Shown: positions 1 through 6,683 of the stretch, in pieces
How the letters are laid out: each line of letters opens with the position of its first letter
Position numbering within the stretch: position 1 is the stretch's first letter
Origin: an uncultured Paracoccaceae bacterium
GTDB taxonomy: Bacteria > Pseudomonadota > Alphaproteobacteria > Rhodobacterales > Rhodobacteraceae
NCBI GenBank assembly: GCA_937907485.1
Contig: CALESR010000022.1
Location: 1 to 17,400 of the forward strand
Reading direction: 5' to 3'
DNA length: 17,400 bases
Notes under the pieces: model-generated
The model's input: the letters and a program-made list of their open reading frames with translations, nothing else
Databases searched by the model: none
What the model was told of the DNA's origin: nothing
Program-made: the position numbers and the translations under genes

Positions 1-123
1 CCCTCTTTGCTCGTCAAATATCCACGGGGTTGCCAAAGGGGCCCGTGGGCCCCTTGGCGGGGGCGTGGGGGCCGGCCCCCACCGGCGCCGAGGCGGCTCG
101 ATGCCGCCGTGGGCGCCGCCCCC
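1..123. repeat. Structured intergenic element, copy 1 (left end cut by window)
   Basis: No gene is seen here. On the plus strand the order is: conserved box TCTTTGCTC (4-12), two bases, CAAATATCC (15-23), a G-run (26-29), then three inverted repeats. Arm A is 33-44 with 47-57 (one bulged A). Arm B is a perfect 18-base palindrome at 65-82. Arm C pairs 83-89 with 112-118 and 92-97 with 103-108 around a TCGAT loop (98-102). The last base abuts the stop codon of the minus-strand SDR gene, so on that strand it forms the 3' untranslated region and could act as a terminator or mRNA 3' protector. There is no T-tract after the hairpins. The same modules in the same order recur at 8805-8930, and the box recurs at 17337-17356. 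Confidence 0.75.
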
Positions 124-930
124 TCAATGCGCCGGTCGCTGCACCGTATCCAGCACCGAGCGCCCGCCATCCAGCCCGACAATCTGCCCCGTCATGAAGC
201 CCGACGCGGGCGAGGCAAGGAACTGCGCCAGTTCCGCCACCTCGCTCGCCGTGCCGATCCGGTGCAGGGGCGTGCCCGCGATGATGCTGTCGCGATACTC
301 GGGGTTCTGCGCGATGGTGTCGCGCAACGACCCGCTCATCACCGACCCCACCGCGATGGCATTGCAGCGGATCGCATGCGGCGCCAGCGCCACCGCCAGC
401 GAGCGCGTCATCTGCTCCAGCGCGGCATTCGAGATCGAGAACCCCAGCAACTCCGGCTGCGTGCGATGCGCGGCAATCGACGAGATATTGACGATCGCCC
501 CGGCGCTGACCGACCGGCCCTCGGATTTTTCCGCCTGCAGGATCATCCGCCGGGCGACCGCCTGACTGGTGCGCAGCGCCACGGTCAGCGTCTGGTCCAG
601 CAGGGTTTCCACACTGGTATCGGCGGGGTCCAGCGGGTCGGTCAGGGCAAAGCTGCGGGTGGCATTGATGAGGATATCCACCCGGTCAAAGGCCTCGATG
701 GCGGTCGACAACAGATTGGCGACATTCAGCTTTTCGCGCAGATCGCCAGCGAACAGCCGACAGTTCTGCAACCCGGCCAGATCGTCGCAGCCCGATTTCA
801 GCCGCTTCTCGTTCTGGTCCGAAAAGACCACATTCGCCCCTTCATCGACAAAGTGCCGGGCAATGGCATGGCCGATGCCGGTGGCCGCGCCGGTGATGAT
901 GGCGGTCTTGCCTGCGATGGAAAAGCTCAT
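124..930 (-). CDS. SDR-family protein with non-canonical active site
   Basis: 268 residues, the usual length for a classical short-chain dehydrogenase/reductase. The N-terminal Rossmann glycine motif TGAATGIG lies at residues 13-20, as expected for NAD(P) binding. An NATR sequence (89-92) stands where NAG(G) is typical. The catalytic Ser is in NISS (S151). The catalytic YxxxK, expected 13 residues later, reads F164-S-I-S-N168, so both Tyr and Lys are replaced. The rest of that helix (AALEQMTRSLA) and the C-terminal FMTGQIVGLDGG segment are intact, so this does not look like a decayed gene. It may bind nucleotide without normal oxidoreductase chemistry, or use an altered mechanism. Its ATG overlaps the stop of the upstream methyltransferase by 4 bases (ATGA), implying translational coupling. 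The substrate is unknown. Confidence 0.9.
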   Translation of the reverse strand: MSFSIAGKTAIITGAATGIGHAIARHFVDEGANVVFSDQNEKRLKSGCDDLAGLQNCRLFAGDLREKLNVANLLSTAIEAFDRVDILINATRSFALTDPLDPADTSVETLLDQTLTVALRTSQAVARRMILQAEKSEGRSVSAGAIVNISSIAAHRTQPELLGFSISNAALEQMTRSLAVALAPHAIRCNAIAVGSVMSGSLRDTIAQNPEYRDSIIAGTPLHRIGTASEVAELAQFLASPASGFMTGQIVGLDGGRSVLDTVQRPAH

Positions 931-1991
931 CGGCGGCCTCCCTTGCTGCCGATCCGCGCTGCCCCCGCCGCGGGTTTCACCGCGCGGATCGGCCCTTCGG
1001 CATGGACGATCTTGAAGCCGGGGCTGCCCGGCAATTCGCTGACCTTGCGAAACGCCGTGGCCAGCGCCGCTTCATACGGCAGGTGGCGATTGGCGACGAG
1101 GAACACCTGCCCCGAGGGTTTCAGCATCGCCGCTGCCGCCGCGATAAAGGCCGCCCCCAGTTGCGGCCTCGCGTCGCGGCCCTGATGGAACGGCGGGTTC
1201 ATCACCACCACATCGACCAGCAGCCGCGACAGCGGGCGGGTGGCATCGGCCCAGTGGAACACGGCGCGCGGGTCGGTGACATTGGCGCGCGCGCAGTCCA
1301 GCGCGCGGGCATCGGATTCGACCAGATGCAGCGCCGCCAACCCCGGCGCCTTGGCCAATAGCCGCGCCGACAGATAGCCCCAGCCAGCGCCCAGATCGGC
1401 GGCGACGCCCTTCAGCCCCGCAGGCAGGGCCTCGGCCAGCAAGGCCGAGGCCGGATCGATGCCATCGGCCGAGAACAACCCCGGCAGGGTCTGCCAACTG
1501 CGCCCGTCGCCCTCGCAACTGCCGGGACTCGCCCGCCAATCCGCCAGCGCCGCACCGGGCGAGACGAACCACGCGATCTTGCCATGCCCCTTGGCCAAGG
1601 GTTCCGACAGTTCCACCCGCCCGCGCAAGTCCCGCAGCATCGCATCGATGCCGTCGGTCTTTTGCCCGTCGACGATCACCGGCCCCTCGGTCAGCGCCGC
1701 CGCCTGCGCGATCAGGTCACGCGCCTCGGCCCGCGAGCGCGGCAGACAGACCAGCGCGGCGGCAAAACGGCCCTTGGCTGCAACCTCGCAGGCCAGCCCG
1801 GCGGCGGAAAACGCCGCCTGATCGGGCGCGTGCGGGGTAATCACCTGCACTTGCGCGGCGGGCAACGGGCCCAGCCATTCGCCAGCGCGCGGGTGAAAGA
1901 CGGCGATGGGGCCGCTGTCGGGCAGGGACAACCCCGCCTCCAGCGCCAGCTCGATCCGCAGCGCGCGCGGGGCGGGGTCATTCAAGGCCAT
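927..1991 (-). CDS. RsmC/RlmG-like rRNA (guanine-N2)-methyltransferase
   Basis: 354 residues, close to the length of E. coli RsmC. The N-terminal half (about 1-170) looks like the degenerate methyltransferase-like domain of this family. The C-terminal half is a class I SAM-dependent domain, with motif I at ADLGAGWGY (198-206), an acidic residue after the second strand (E225), and the NPPF motif (265-268) typical of enzymes methylating exocyclic amino groups. By homology it would methylate a guanine in 16S (RsmC) or 23S (RlmG) rRNA in the cytoplasm; which one cannot be decided here. The ATG at 1991 has only a weak ribosome binding site and lies 25 bases after the clpS stop, behind a small hairpin. 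It overlaps the downstream SDR gene by 4 bases, so clpS, this gene and the SDR gene probably form one transcript. Confidence 0.85.
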   Translation of the reverse strand: MALNDPAPRALRIELALEAGLSLPDSGPIAVFHPRAGEWLGPLPAAQVQVITPHAPDQAAFSAAGLACEVAAKGRFAAALVCLPRSRAEARDLIAQAAALTEGPVIVDGQKTDGIDAMLRDLRGRVELSEPLAKGHGKIAWFVSPGAALADWRASPGSCEGDGRSWQTLPGLFSADGIDPASALLAEALPAGLKGVAADLGAGWGYLSARLLAKAPGLAALHLVESDARALDCARANVTDPRAVFHWADATRPLSRLLVDVVVMNPPFHQGRDARPQLGAAFIAAAAAMLKPSGQVFLVANRHLPYEAALATAFRKVSELPGSPGFKIVHAEGPIRAVKPAAGAARIGSKGGRR

Positions 1992-2001
1992 GGGATTTAC
2001 C

Positions 2002-2017
2002 GGGCGCCGGGGCGCCC
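2002..2017 (-). other. GC-rich hairpin between clpS and the rsmC-like gene
   Basis: GGGCGC and GCGCCC pair around a 4-base loop. The right edge enters the clpS stop codon (2017-2019), and the rsmC-like start codon follows 10 bases after the left edge on the minus strand. No T-tract follows, so it is not a classical terminator. It could lower translation or transcription of the downstream genes relative to clpS. Confidence 0.45.
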
Positions 2018-2358
2018 TACTCCTTTTCGAGGGTGCATTGCAGCGGGTGCTGATGGCGGCGCGCGAAATCCATCACCTGCGCCACCTTGGTTTCGGCGAT
2101 CTCGTGACTAAAGACGCCAACCACCGCCAGACCCTTCTTGTGAACGGTCAGCATGATCTCGAAGGCCTGCGCGTGGCTGAGGCCAAAGAAGCGTTCGAGC
2201 ACATGCACGACGAACTCCATCGGCGTGTAATCGTCGTTCAAAAGCATGACCTTGTACATCGGCGGACGCTGGGTGCGTGGCCGGGTCTTGACCGCGACTC
2301 CGGGTTCGCCGGGGCCGGGCCCGTCGTGGCGGTCGGACATCTTGGGCAGAAAAGCCAT
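2017..2358 (-). CDS. clpS: ATP-dependent Clp protease adaptor ClpS
   Basis: 113 residues. ClpS binds the N-terminal domain of the ClpA chaperone and delivers proteins bearing N-end-rule destabilising N-termini to ClpAP. The hallmark core is present: YKVMLLNDDYTPMEFVV (35-51, with the NDD loop at 41-43 and the TPMEFV helix that line the N-degron pocket), the H-x-x-G-x-A-V-V segment HKKGLAVVG (73-81), and the C-terminal ET-K-x-x-Q-V segment. Residues 1-30 form a disordered, Gly/Pro-rich N-terminal extension as usual. The ATG at 2358 is chosen; an in-frame ATG at 2340 (protein starting MSDR) is an equally possible start, and neither has a strong ribosome binding site. No clpA is adjacent: the upstream neighbour is a divergent HAD hydrolase, and the rsmC-like gene follows on the same strand. 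Confidence 0.96.
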   Translation of the reverse strand: MAFLPKMSDRHDGPGPGEPGVAVKTRPRTQRPPMYKVMLLNDDYTPMEFVVHVLERFFGLSHAQAFEIMLTVHKKGLAVVGVFSHEIAETKVAQVMDFARRHQHPLQCTLEKE

Positions 2359-2396
2359 AGGCGGGGCCCCTAGGGTGACAGATTCGATCTGGGGGC

Positions 2397-2402
2397 AGTA
2401 TA
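2397..2402 (-). promoter_or_regulatory. Candidate -10 box for clpS
   Basis: On the minus strand this reads TATACT, one base from the TATAAT consensus, in an otherwise GC-rich 87-base divergent intergenic region. It lies about 39 bases before the clpS ATG at 2358. No convincing -35 is seen (TTCCTT is the best at 17-base spacing), so this is a weak call. Confidence 0.35.
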
Positions 2403-2445
2403 TAGCGTTCAGCGCCGCCAAGGAAACCCTGACAGGAAGCCGCCC

Positions 2446-3147
2446 ATGCGTCCCACCCTGATCGGCCTCGATGCCGATGATACGCTCTGGCACAACGAGC
2501 GGTTCTTTCACCTGACACAGGCTCAGTTCACCGCGCTGCTGGCCGATCATGCCGAGGCGGATCATCTGGCCGAACGCCTGCTGGCCGCCGAGCGGCGCAA
2601 CCTCGGGCACTATGGCTTCGGCATCAAGGGATTCGTGCTGTCGATGATCGAAACCGCCATCGAGGTGACCGGGGGCAGGGTGCCGGGCAGCGTCATCGGC
2701 CAGATCATCGCCGCCGGGCAGGACATGCTGGCGCATCCGATCGACCTGTTGCCGGGGGTGGCCGACACGGTCGAAACCCTCGCCCGCCAGCACCGGCTGA
2801 TCCTGATTACCAAGGGCGATCTGCTGGATCAGGAGCGCAAGCTGGCGCAGTCCGGGCTGGGCGAGATGTTCGCAGCGGTCGAGATCGTCAGCCACAAGAC
2901 GCCCGAAACCTATGCCCGCGTCTTTGCCCGCCACGGGCAGGGGCCACAATCGGCGCTGATGGCGGGCAATTCGATGGCCTCGGATGTGGTGGCGCCGATC
3001 CGCGCCGGGGCTTGGGGGGTCTTTGTGCCGCATGGGCTGGAATGGGCGCTCGAACGCGCCGACCCGCCCGAGGATCACCCGCGCTTTCGCCGCATCGCCA
3101 CACTGGCCGATTTGCCGCAGTTGATCGCGGACCTGGGGGATCGCTGA
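2446..3147 (+). CDS. HAD-superfamily hydrolase
   Basis: 233 residues. Motif I, D9-A-D11-D12-T13, supplies the nucleophile and acid/base aspartates near the N-terminus. Motif II is the Thr in LILITKGD (T122). Motif III is the Lys in VSHKTPE (K151). Motif IV is GNSMASD (G174-D180). The helical cap between motifs I and II (about 18-100) marks a C1-type HAD similar in layout to YjjG-type nucleotidases and phosphoglycolate-phosphatase-like proteins. It should be a soluble Mg-dependent phosphatase; the substrate cannot be read from the sequence. The ATG at 2446 is preceded by ACAGGAAG, a good ribosome binding site. It is divergent from clpS and followed after 173 bases by the carboxypeptidase gene. 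Confidence 0.92.
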   Translation: MRPTLIGLDADDTLWHNERFFHLTQAQFTALLADHAEADHLAERLLAAERRNLGHYGFGIKGFVLSMIETAIEVTGGRVPGSVIGQIIAAGQDMLAHPIDLLPGVADTVETLARQHRLILITKGDLLDQERKLAQSGLGEMFAAVEIVSHKTPETYARVFARHGQGPQSALMAGNSMASDVVAPIRAGAWGVFVPHGLEWALERADPPEDHPRFRRIATLADLPQLIADLGDR

Positions 3148-3156
3148 ATCTGGTGG

Positions 3157-3193
3157 CCCCCGCGCCCCGATGCGCCATATCTGGGGGTTTCCT
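3157..3193 (+). terminator. Possible terminator after the HAD gene
   Basis: Ten bases after the HAD stop, CCCCC (3157-3161) can pair with GGGGG (3183-3187), enclosing a nested GCGC/GCGC pair (3162-3165 with 3172-3175). TTTCCTT follows. The stem is imperfect and the T-tract is interrupted, so this is a tentative call. Confidence 0.35.
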
Positions 3194-3215
3194 TAAGAAC
3201 GCATCGAAAGGCCTT

Positions 3216-3264
3216 GAAAACGTGAGGGGTTTTCTTGATGGCCAAAGGATGCTAGCCTGCATCC
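3216..3264 (+). promoter_or_regulatory. Two small hairpins upstream of the carboxypeptidase gene
   Basis: Perfect 6-base inverted repeats follow each other: GAAAAC (3216-3221) with GTTTTC (3229-3234), then GGATGC (3247-3252) with GCATCC (3259-3264). They sit 57-105 bases before the GTG start at 3321, in the most AT-rich part of this gap. They may be operator or leader structures. No clear -35/-10 pair was found. Confidence 0.3.
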
Positions 3265-3320
3265 GAGCATAATTGACGCATCGGGCATCGACCCGCCGCG
3301 CAGAGGCAGAGGACAGGCCA

Positions 3321-5318
3321 GTGACAACGCATTTCCGGCGTTGGCCCCGTGCATGGCACCTGATCGGTGTCATGATCGCCTGCATTTTGCTGGCGGGGGC
3401 CGCCCTACCGTCGCGCGCGCTGGCCCAGCCCTTTGCCGCCGCCGTGATGGATGTGCGCACGGGCGAGTTCCTCTGGCAGACCGACAATTCCAACGCCCGC
3501 ATCCATCCGGCCTCGCTGACCAAGATGATGACGCTCTATATCGCGTTCGAGGCCATCGAGAACGGCGAGATCAGCCTCGATACCCGCGTGCGCATCTCGC
3601 GCCATGCCGCCTCGCAGCCGCCGTCCCGGCTGGGCCTGCGCGCCGGGCAGACCATCGCGATGCGCTATCTGATCCGCGCTGCGGCGCTGCGGTCGGCCAA
3701 TGACGCGGCCGCGGCGATTGCCGAGGCGATCGAGGGCTCGGTGCCGAATTTCGCCCGCCGGATGAACCGCACCGCCGCTGCCATCGGCATGGGGCGCACC
3801 CGCTTTGCCAATCCGCACGGGTTGACCGCCGACGGCCACCTCTCCTCGGCCCGCGACATGAGCCGTCTCGGGCGCCAACTCTATTTCGACTATCCGCAAT
3901 ACTACGGCATCTTCTCGCGCCGAACCGAGGACGCCGGGATTGCCCGGGTGTCGAACACCAATTCCCGCTTTCTCGACAGCTATCGCGGCGCCGATGGCAT
4001 CAAGACCGGCTTTACCAATGCCGCCGGCTATAATCTGGTGGCGATGGCCGAACGCAACGGCGTGCGGATTCTGGTCACCGTGATGGGCGCGCGGTCAGGG
4101 GCGGACCGTCTGCGCCGGGTGACCGAGTTGATGGACCGCGGCTTTCGTGATGCGCCGCGCCGGGCGACCACCCGCCGCCCGGCCTCGCCCGATTATGTCC
4201 GCGCGCCCGAGGATCAGGGCTCGGGTGTCGCCGCCGGTCGCACCATCCGCCTGCAAACCGCGCCGACCCGCTCGCGTTTTCCCCGGCCGAGGCCCGCACC
4301 GGGGGCGCCCCCCTCCGAGGAAATGCTGGCCACGCTACGCAACGACATCGACGCCGTGCTCGACGACATCCGCGAGCCCGACCCGGAAACCGACACCGAG
4401 GTCACGGGCGCGCTGGCCCTCGAAACCTCGGAAGAGCCCGAGGACGAGGCCGAGGCCCCGGCCCCCGAACAGATCGTCGCGCTGGCGCCCGAACGCTCGC
4501 CCGTGCCCCCCGCGCGCCGGACTGTGGCGGCTGCCACCCCGACGACTGACCCCCTCACGCCCGAGGCGCCCGGCGAGGTTGCGCCCGAAACCACCCTTGC
4601 CGAGGCCACACCCGACTCTCCCGCGCCCGAAACCCCCGAACCAGACCCCGAAATCACCGAAATCGCCGTCGCACCCGCGGAACCGGGGCAAACCCTGATC
4701 GCCCTCCCGTCCGAGGCGCCGGCCGACACTGCGCTGACCGGCGTCGCCACCGACGAGGGCGGTGCCGTGGTGATCCCCGGCCTGCCGCCGATCCTGCCCG
4801 CCGCCCTCGAGGCCGCGCCCGCGCCAGAGCAACCCGCACCCCAACCGCCCGCCGCCGGGCTCGAACCCGTCGCCGCCGATCTCAGCGTCGATGACGAGGG
4901 GCGTATCCTGTGGCGCGACGAGGAATTGTTGAGCGCGATGCGCAACGGCGCCGTCAGCGACCAGCCCGCCGCCACCGAACCCGCCCCCGAACCGTCGATC
5001 GTGCTGACCACCTCGGGCGGCGACGACGCGGCCCCCCGGGCCGAGCCGATGCCCGAAATCATCGCGCGGCTGTCCACGTCGGGCGGGCGGCTGCACCGGG
5101 TCGAACTGGGCCTCTATGCCTCGCGCTTTGACGCCGAACGCGCCTTGCTGCGCCTCGCACTGTCGGAATCGGCGACGCTGGGCGCGGGGGTTCGCCGCGT
5201 CAGCCCGCGCGGCGGACGCTTCGTCGCCGAAGTCGGCAGTCTGGGGCAGGACGAGGCCGAACTTGCCTGCGCCCGCCTCAGCGCGCGCGACCAGTCCTGC
5301 ACCGTCATCGCCCCCTGA
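3321..5318 (+). CDS. Secreted D-alanyl-D-alanine carboxypeptidase (PBP5/6 family) with acidic linker and SPOR-like domain
   Basis: About 665 residues from a GTG start that has GAGGACAGG just upstream. A Sec signal peptide fits: basic RRWPRAWH, a hydrophobic core (about 13-29) and SRALA before a cut after A35. The S11 peptidase domain carries S65-L-T-K68 (acyl-enzyme Ser and Lys), S125-A-N127 and K228-T-G230, so all three penicillin-binding motifs are intact. It should trim the terminal D-Ala from peptidoglycan stem peptides in the periplasm. From about residue 280 to 585 there is a low-complexity Pro/Ala/Glu/Thr-rich linker. The last 78 or so residues (about 588-665) resemble a SPOR domain, which in other proteins binds denuded glycan at division sites. 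The gene is far longer than single-domain PBP5/6 (about 390-400). It ends 9 bases from the convergent methyltransferase gene. Confidence 0.93.
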   Translation: MTTHFRRWPRAWHLIGVMIACILLAGAALPSRALAQPFAAAVMDVRTGEFLWQTDNSNARIHPASLTKMMTLYIAFEAIENGEISLDTRVRISRHAASQPPSRLGLRAGQTIAMRYLIRAAALRSANDAAAAIAEAIEGSVPNFARRMNRTAAAIGMGRTRFANPHGLTADGHLSSARDMSRLGRQLYFDYPQYYGIFSRRTEDAGIARVSNTNSRFLDSYRGADGIKTGFTNAAGYNLVAMAERNGVRILVTVMGARSGADRLRRVTELMDRGFRDAPRRATTRRPASPDYVRAPEDQGSGVAAGRTIRLQTAPTRSRFPRPRPAPGAPPSEEMLATLRNDIDAVLDDIREPDPETDTEVTGALALETSEEPEDEAEAPAPEQIVALAPERSPVPPARRTVAAATPTTDPLTPEAPGEVAPETTLAEATPDSPAPETPEPDPEITEIAVAPAEPGQTLIALPSEAPADTALTGVATDEGGAVVIPGLPPILPAALEAAPAPEQPAPQPPAAGLEPVAADLSVDDEGRILWRDEELLSAMRNGAVSDQPAATEPAPEPSIVLTTSGGDDAAPRAEPMPEIIARLSTSGGRLHRVELGLYASRFDAERALLRLALSESATLGAGVRRVSPRGGRFVAEVGSLGQDEAELACARLSARDQSCTVIAP

Positions 5319-5327
5319 GACCCGCGC

Positions 5328-6344
5328 TCAGCGCGTGCACAGGATGCGAACCGAGTCGTATTTGCGCGCCGGTTCCGCCATCACCGTGGCCGCCAGCAGG
5401 GCCGCCGAATGGCGCACCTGCCGGTCGATATCGGCCTGCGTCGCATCGCGGCGTTGCAGCCGGGCGCTGATGCGCGCCTCGTCGATCAGCCAATCGGGCA
5501 TGAACTGGCGCACATAGCCGCGATACAGCACCGCCGTGACCGTCAGCCCTGCCGCCTGCGCGCAGGCCACCAGCGACTCGGCGGTGAAAAAGTTCAGGTG
5601 CCGCGGCGCATCCAGCCAGCGCCAGGCCTCGCCCATGCGGCGCGCGCCTTCGCAGGCGTTGTTGGGCACCTCGATCGACATGACGCCGCCCTCGGCCAAC
5701 AACTCGCGCGCATTGCGCAACGCCTTCACCGGGTCCAGCGTGTGCTCCAGCACATGCACAAAGGCGATCAGGTCATAGCTGCGGTCCTTGATCGCCTCGG
5801 GCAGCGATTCGGCGGTGCCTTCCAGCACATCCAACCCGCGCGAGCGCGCCACGCCCGCCGCCCGCGGATCGGGCTCGACGCCGCGCACATGGGCCAGAAA
5901 CGGCGAAAACGTGTTCATCCGGTCGCCGTCGCCGCAGCCGATCTCCAGCCCGTTCTGCGCCCCGGCCGGAATGATCGACCGCCACCAGGCCGAGGTCGGC
6001 TCGGCCCCCTGTTCGAACCGATAGGCGATGCTGCCCACAAGGCGGCCCAGCCATCCGACCTGCCGCGATTCGATCACCGGGTCATGCTCGACCCGTTCGG
6101 CATGGGTGTAATAATTCTCGATATCATAGAATTCGGCGATGTCGCCGGGGTGCGGACGCGGGTGGATCTGACCAAAGCCCACGGTCTCGGACCACCAGAT
6201 GTGCCAACTGCGGCGGTCGTCGCTGCGCCGCCAGTCCAGCGGCACCAGCAGCGCGGGTTGCATGATCTCGCCGCTGATCGGGCACTGCGGCATCGCGGGG
6301 CTTATGGCGTCTAGAAACTCGGACACACCTACAACGTCCTTCAT
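5328..6344 (-). CDS. Class I SAM-dependent methyltransferase
   Basis: 338 residues. The SAM-binding motif I is GLEIGCGDGD (132-141). The acidic residue ending strand 2 is E157 in GVEPDP, and HVLEH (197-201) is the motif typical of the Methyltransf_11/23 group. DAPRHLNFFT (246-255) resembles the segment seen in methyltransferases that act on sugars or lipid-linked intermediates. Residues 1-125 form an extra N-terminal region with a lone CPISGE at 21-26, perhaps a degenerate zinc-ribbon. There are no membrane segments, so it is likely cytoplasmic. The substrate is unknown. The ATG at 6344 has GAGGA eight bases upstream, a good ribosome binding site. It converges with the carboxypeptidase gene and lies downstream of the 45-residue peptide gene on the same strand. 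Confidence 0.88.
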   Translation of the reverse strand: MKDVVGVSEFLDAISPAMPQCPISGEIMQPALLVPLDWRRSDDRRSWHIWWSETVGFGQIHPRPHPGDIAEFYDIENYYTHAERVEHDPVIESRQVGWLGRLVGSIAYRFEQGAEPTSAWWRSIIPAGAQNGLEIGCGDGDRMNTFSPFLAHVRGVEPDPRAAGVARSRGLDVLEGTAESLPEAIKDRSYDLIAFVHVLEHTLDPVKALRNARELLAEGGVMSIEVPNNACEGARRMGEAWRWLDAPRHLNFFTAESLVACAQAAGLTVTAVLYRGYVRQFMPDWLIDEARISARLQRRDATQADIDRQVRHSAALLAATVMAEPARKYDSVRILCTR

Positions 6345-6389
6345 CGGAGCAATCCTCTACACTTGCCCCCTGTGTCTGCGCGCCGTTTA

Positions 6390-6395
6390 TGTCAA
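6390..6395 (-). promoter_or_regulatory. Candidate -35 box for the SAM methyltransferase gene
   Basis: The minus strand reads CTTGACA, a full match to the TTGACA -35 consensus with the C often seen before it in alphaproteobacteria. It lies about 46-51 bases before the ATG at 6344. At 16-18 base spacing there is no convincing -10 box, so the call is weak. Confidence 0.3.
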
Positions 6396-6437
6396 GACTT
6401 GGGCCGAATCTTCCGGTTTTCTGGCCCTTTGTGCCCG

Positions 6438-6575
6438 TCAGATCGCGGCGGACAGGCTGACTGCTGCCCTCGGTGCCTCGCTCTGGGGGCTGACCATCGC
6501 CGACACCGTGCCTGCAACCAGCACGGCAGCCAGAACGAGGGTCCACAGGCGGGTGGTTTTCAGGCGCAGCGGCAT
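6438..6575 (-). CDS. Small secreted or single-span membrane peptide (45 aa)
   Basis: A 45-residue reading frame with a strong ribosome binding site: GGAGAG ends six bases before the ATG at 6575. The peptide has a basic N-terminus (MPLRLKTTR), a hydrophobic stretch LWTLVLAAVLVAGTVSA (10-26), then a short polar tail. It is either a signal peptide (possible cut after VSA at 26, leaving about 19 residues) or a single membrane anchor. It is divergent from hemC across 108 bases and about 93 bases upstream of the methyltransferase gene on the same strand. No family is recognised. The good start context and the coherent membrane topology support a real gene, but it is unproven. Confidence 0.55.
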   Translation of the reverse strand: MPLRLKTTRLWTLVLAAVLVAGTVSAMVSPQSEAPRAAVSLSAAI

Positions 6576-6683
6576 GTCGATCTCTCCGATCACTGGGTTT
6601 CCTGTCTGTCGGGGCAGGGGCGCCGGCGGTTCAATCTTTGCGTCGGTGTTGCGCGCCGACGCGGGCGCGGCTAAGCAATCGCC

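Noticed and set aside
2359..3078. N-terminal extension of clpS through the divergent HAD gene
   Set aside because: The extension is antisense to the HAD coding sequence, and ClpS is normally 100-120 residues; starting at 2358 (or 2340) gives the family length.
3273..3320. Upstream TTG start for the carboxypeptidase
   Set aside because: It would put 16 polar residues before the signal peptide and has no ribosome binding site; GTG at 3321 has GAGGACAGG upstream and a normal signal peptide.
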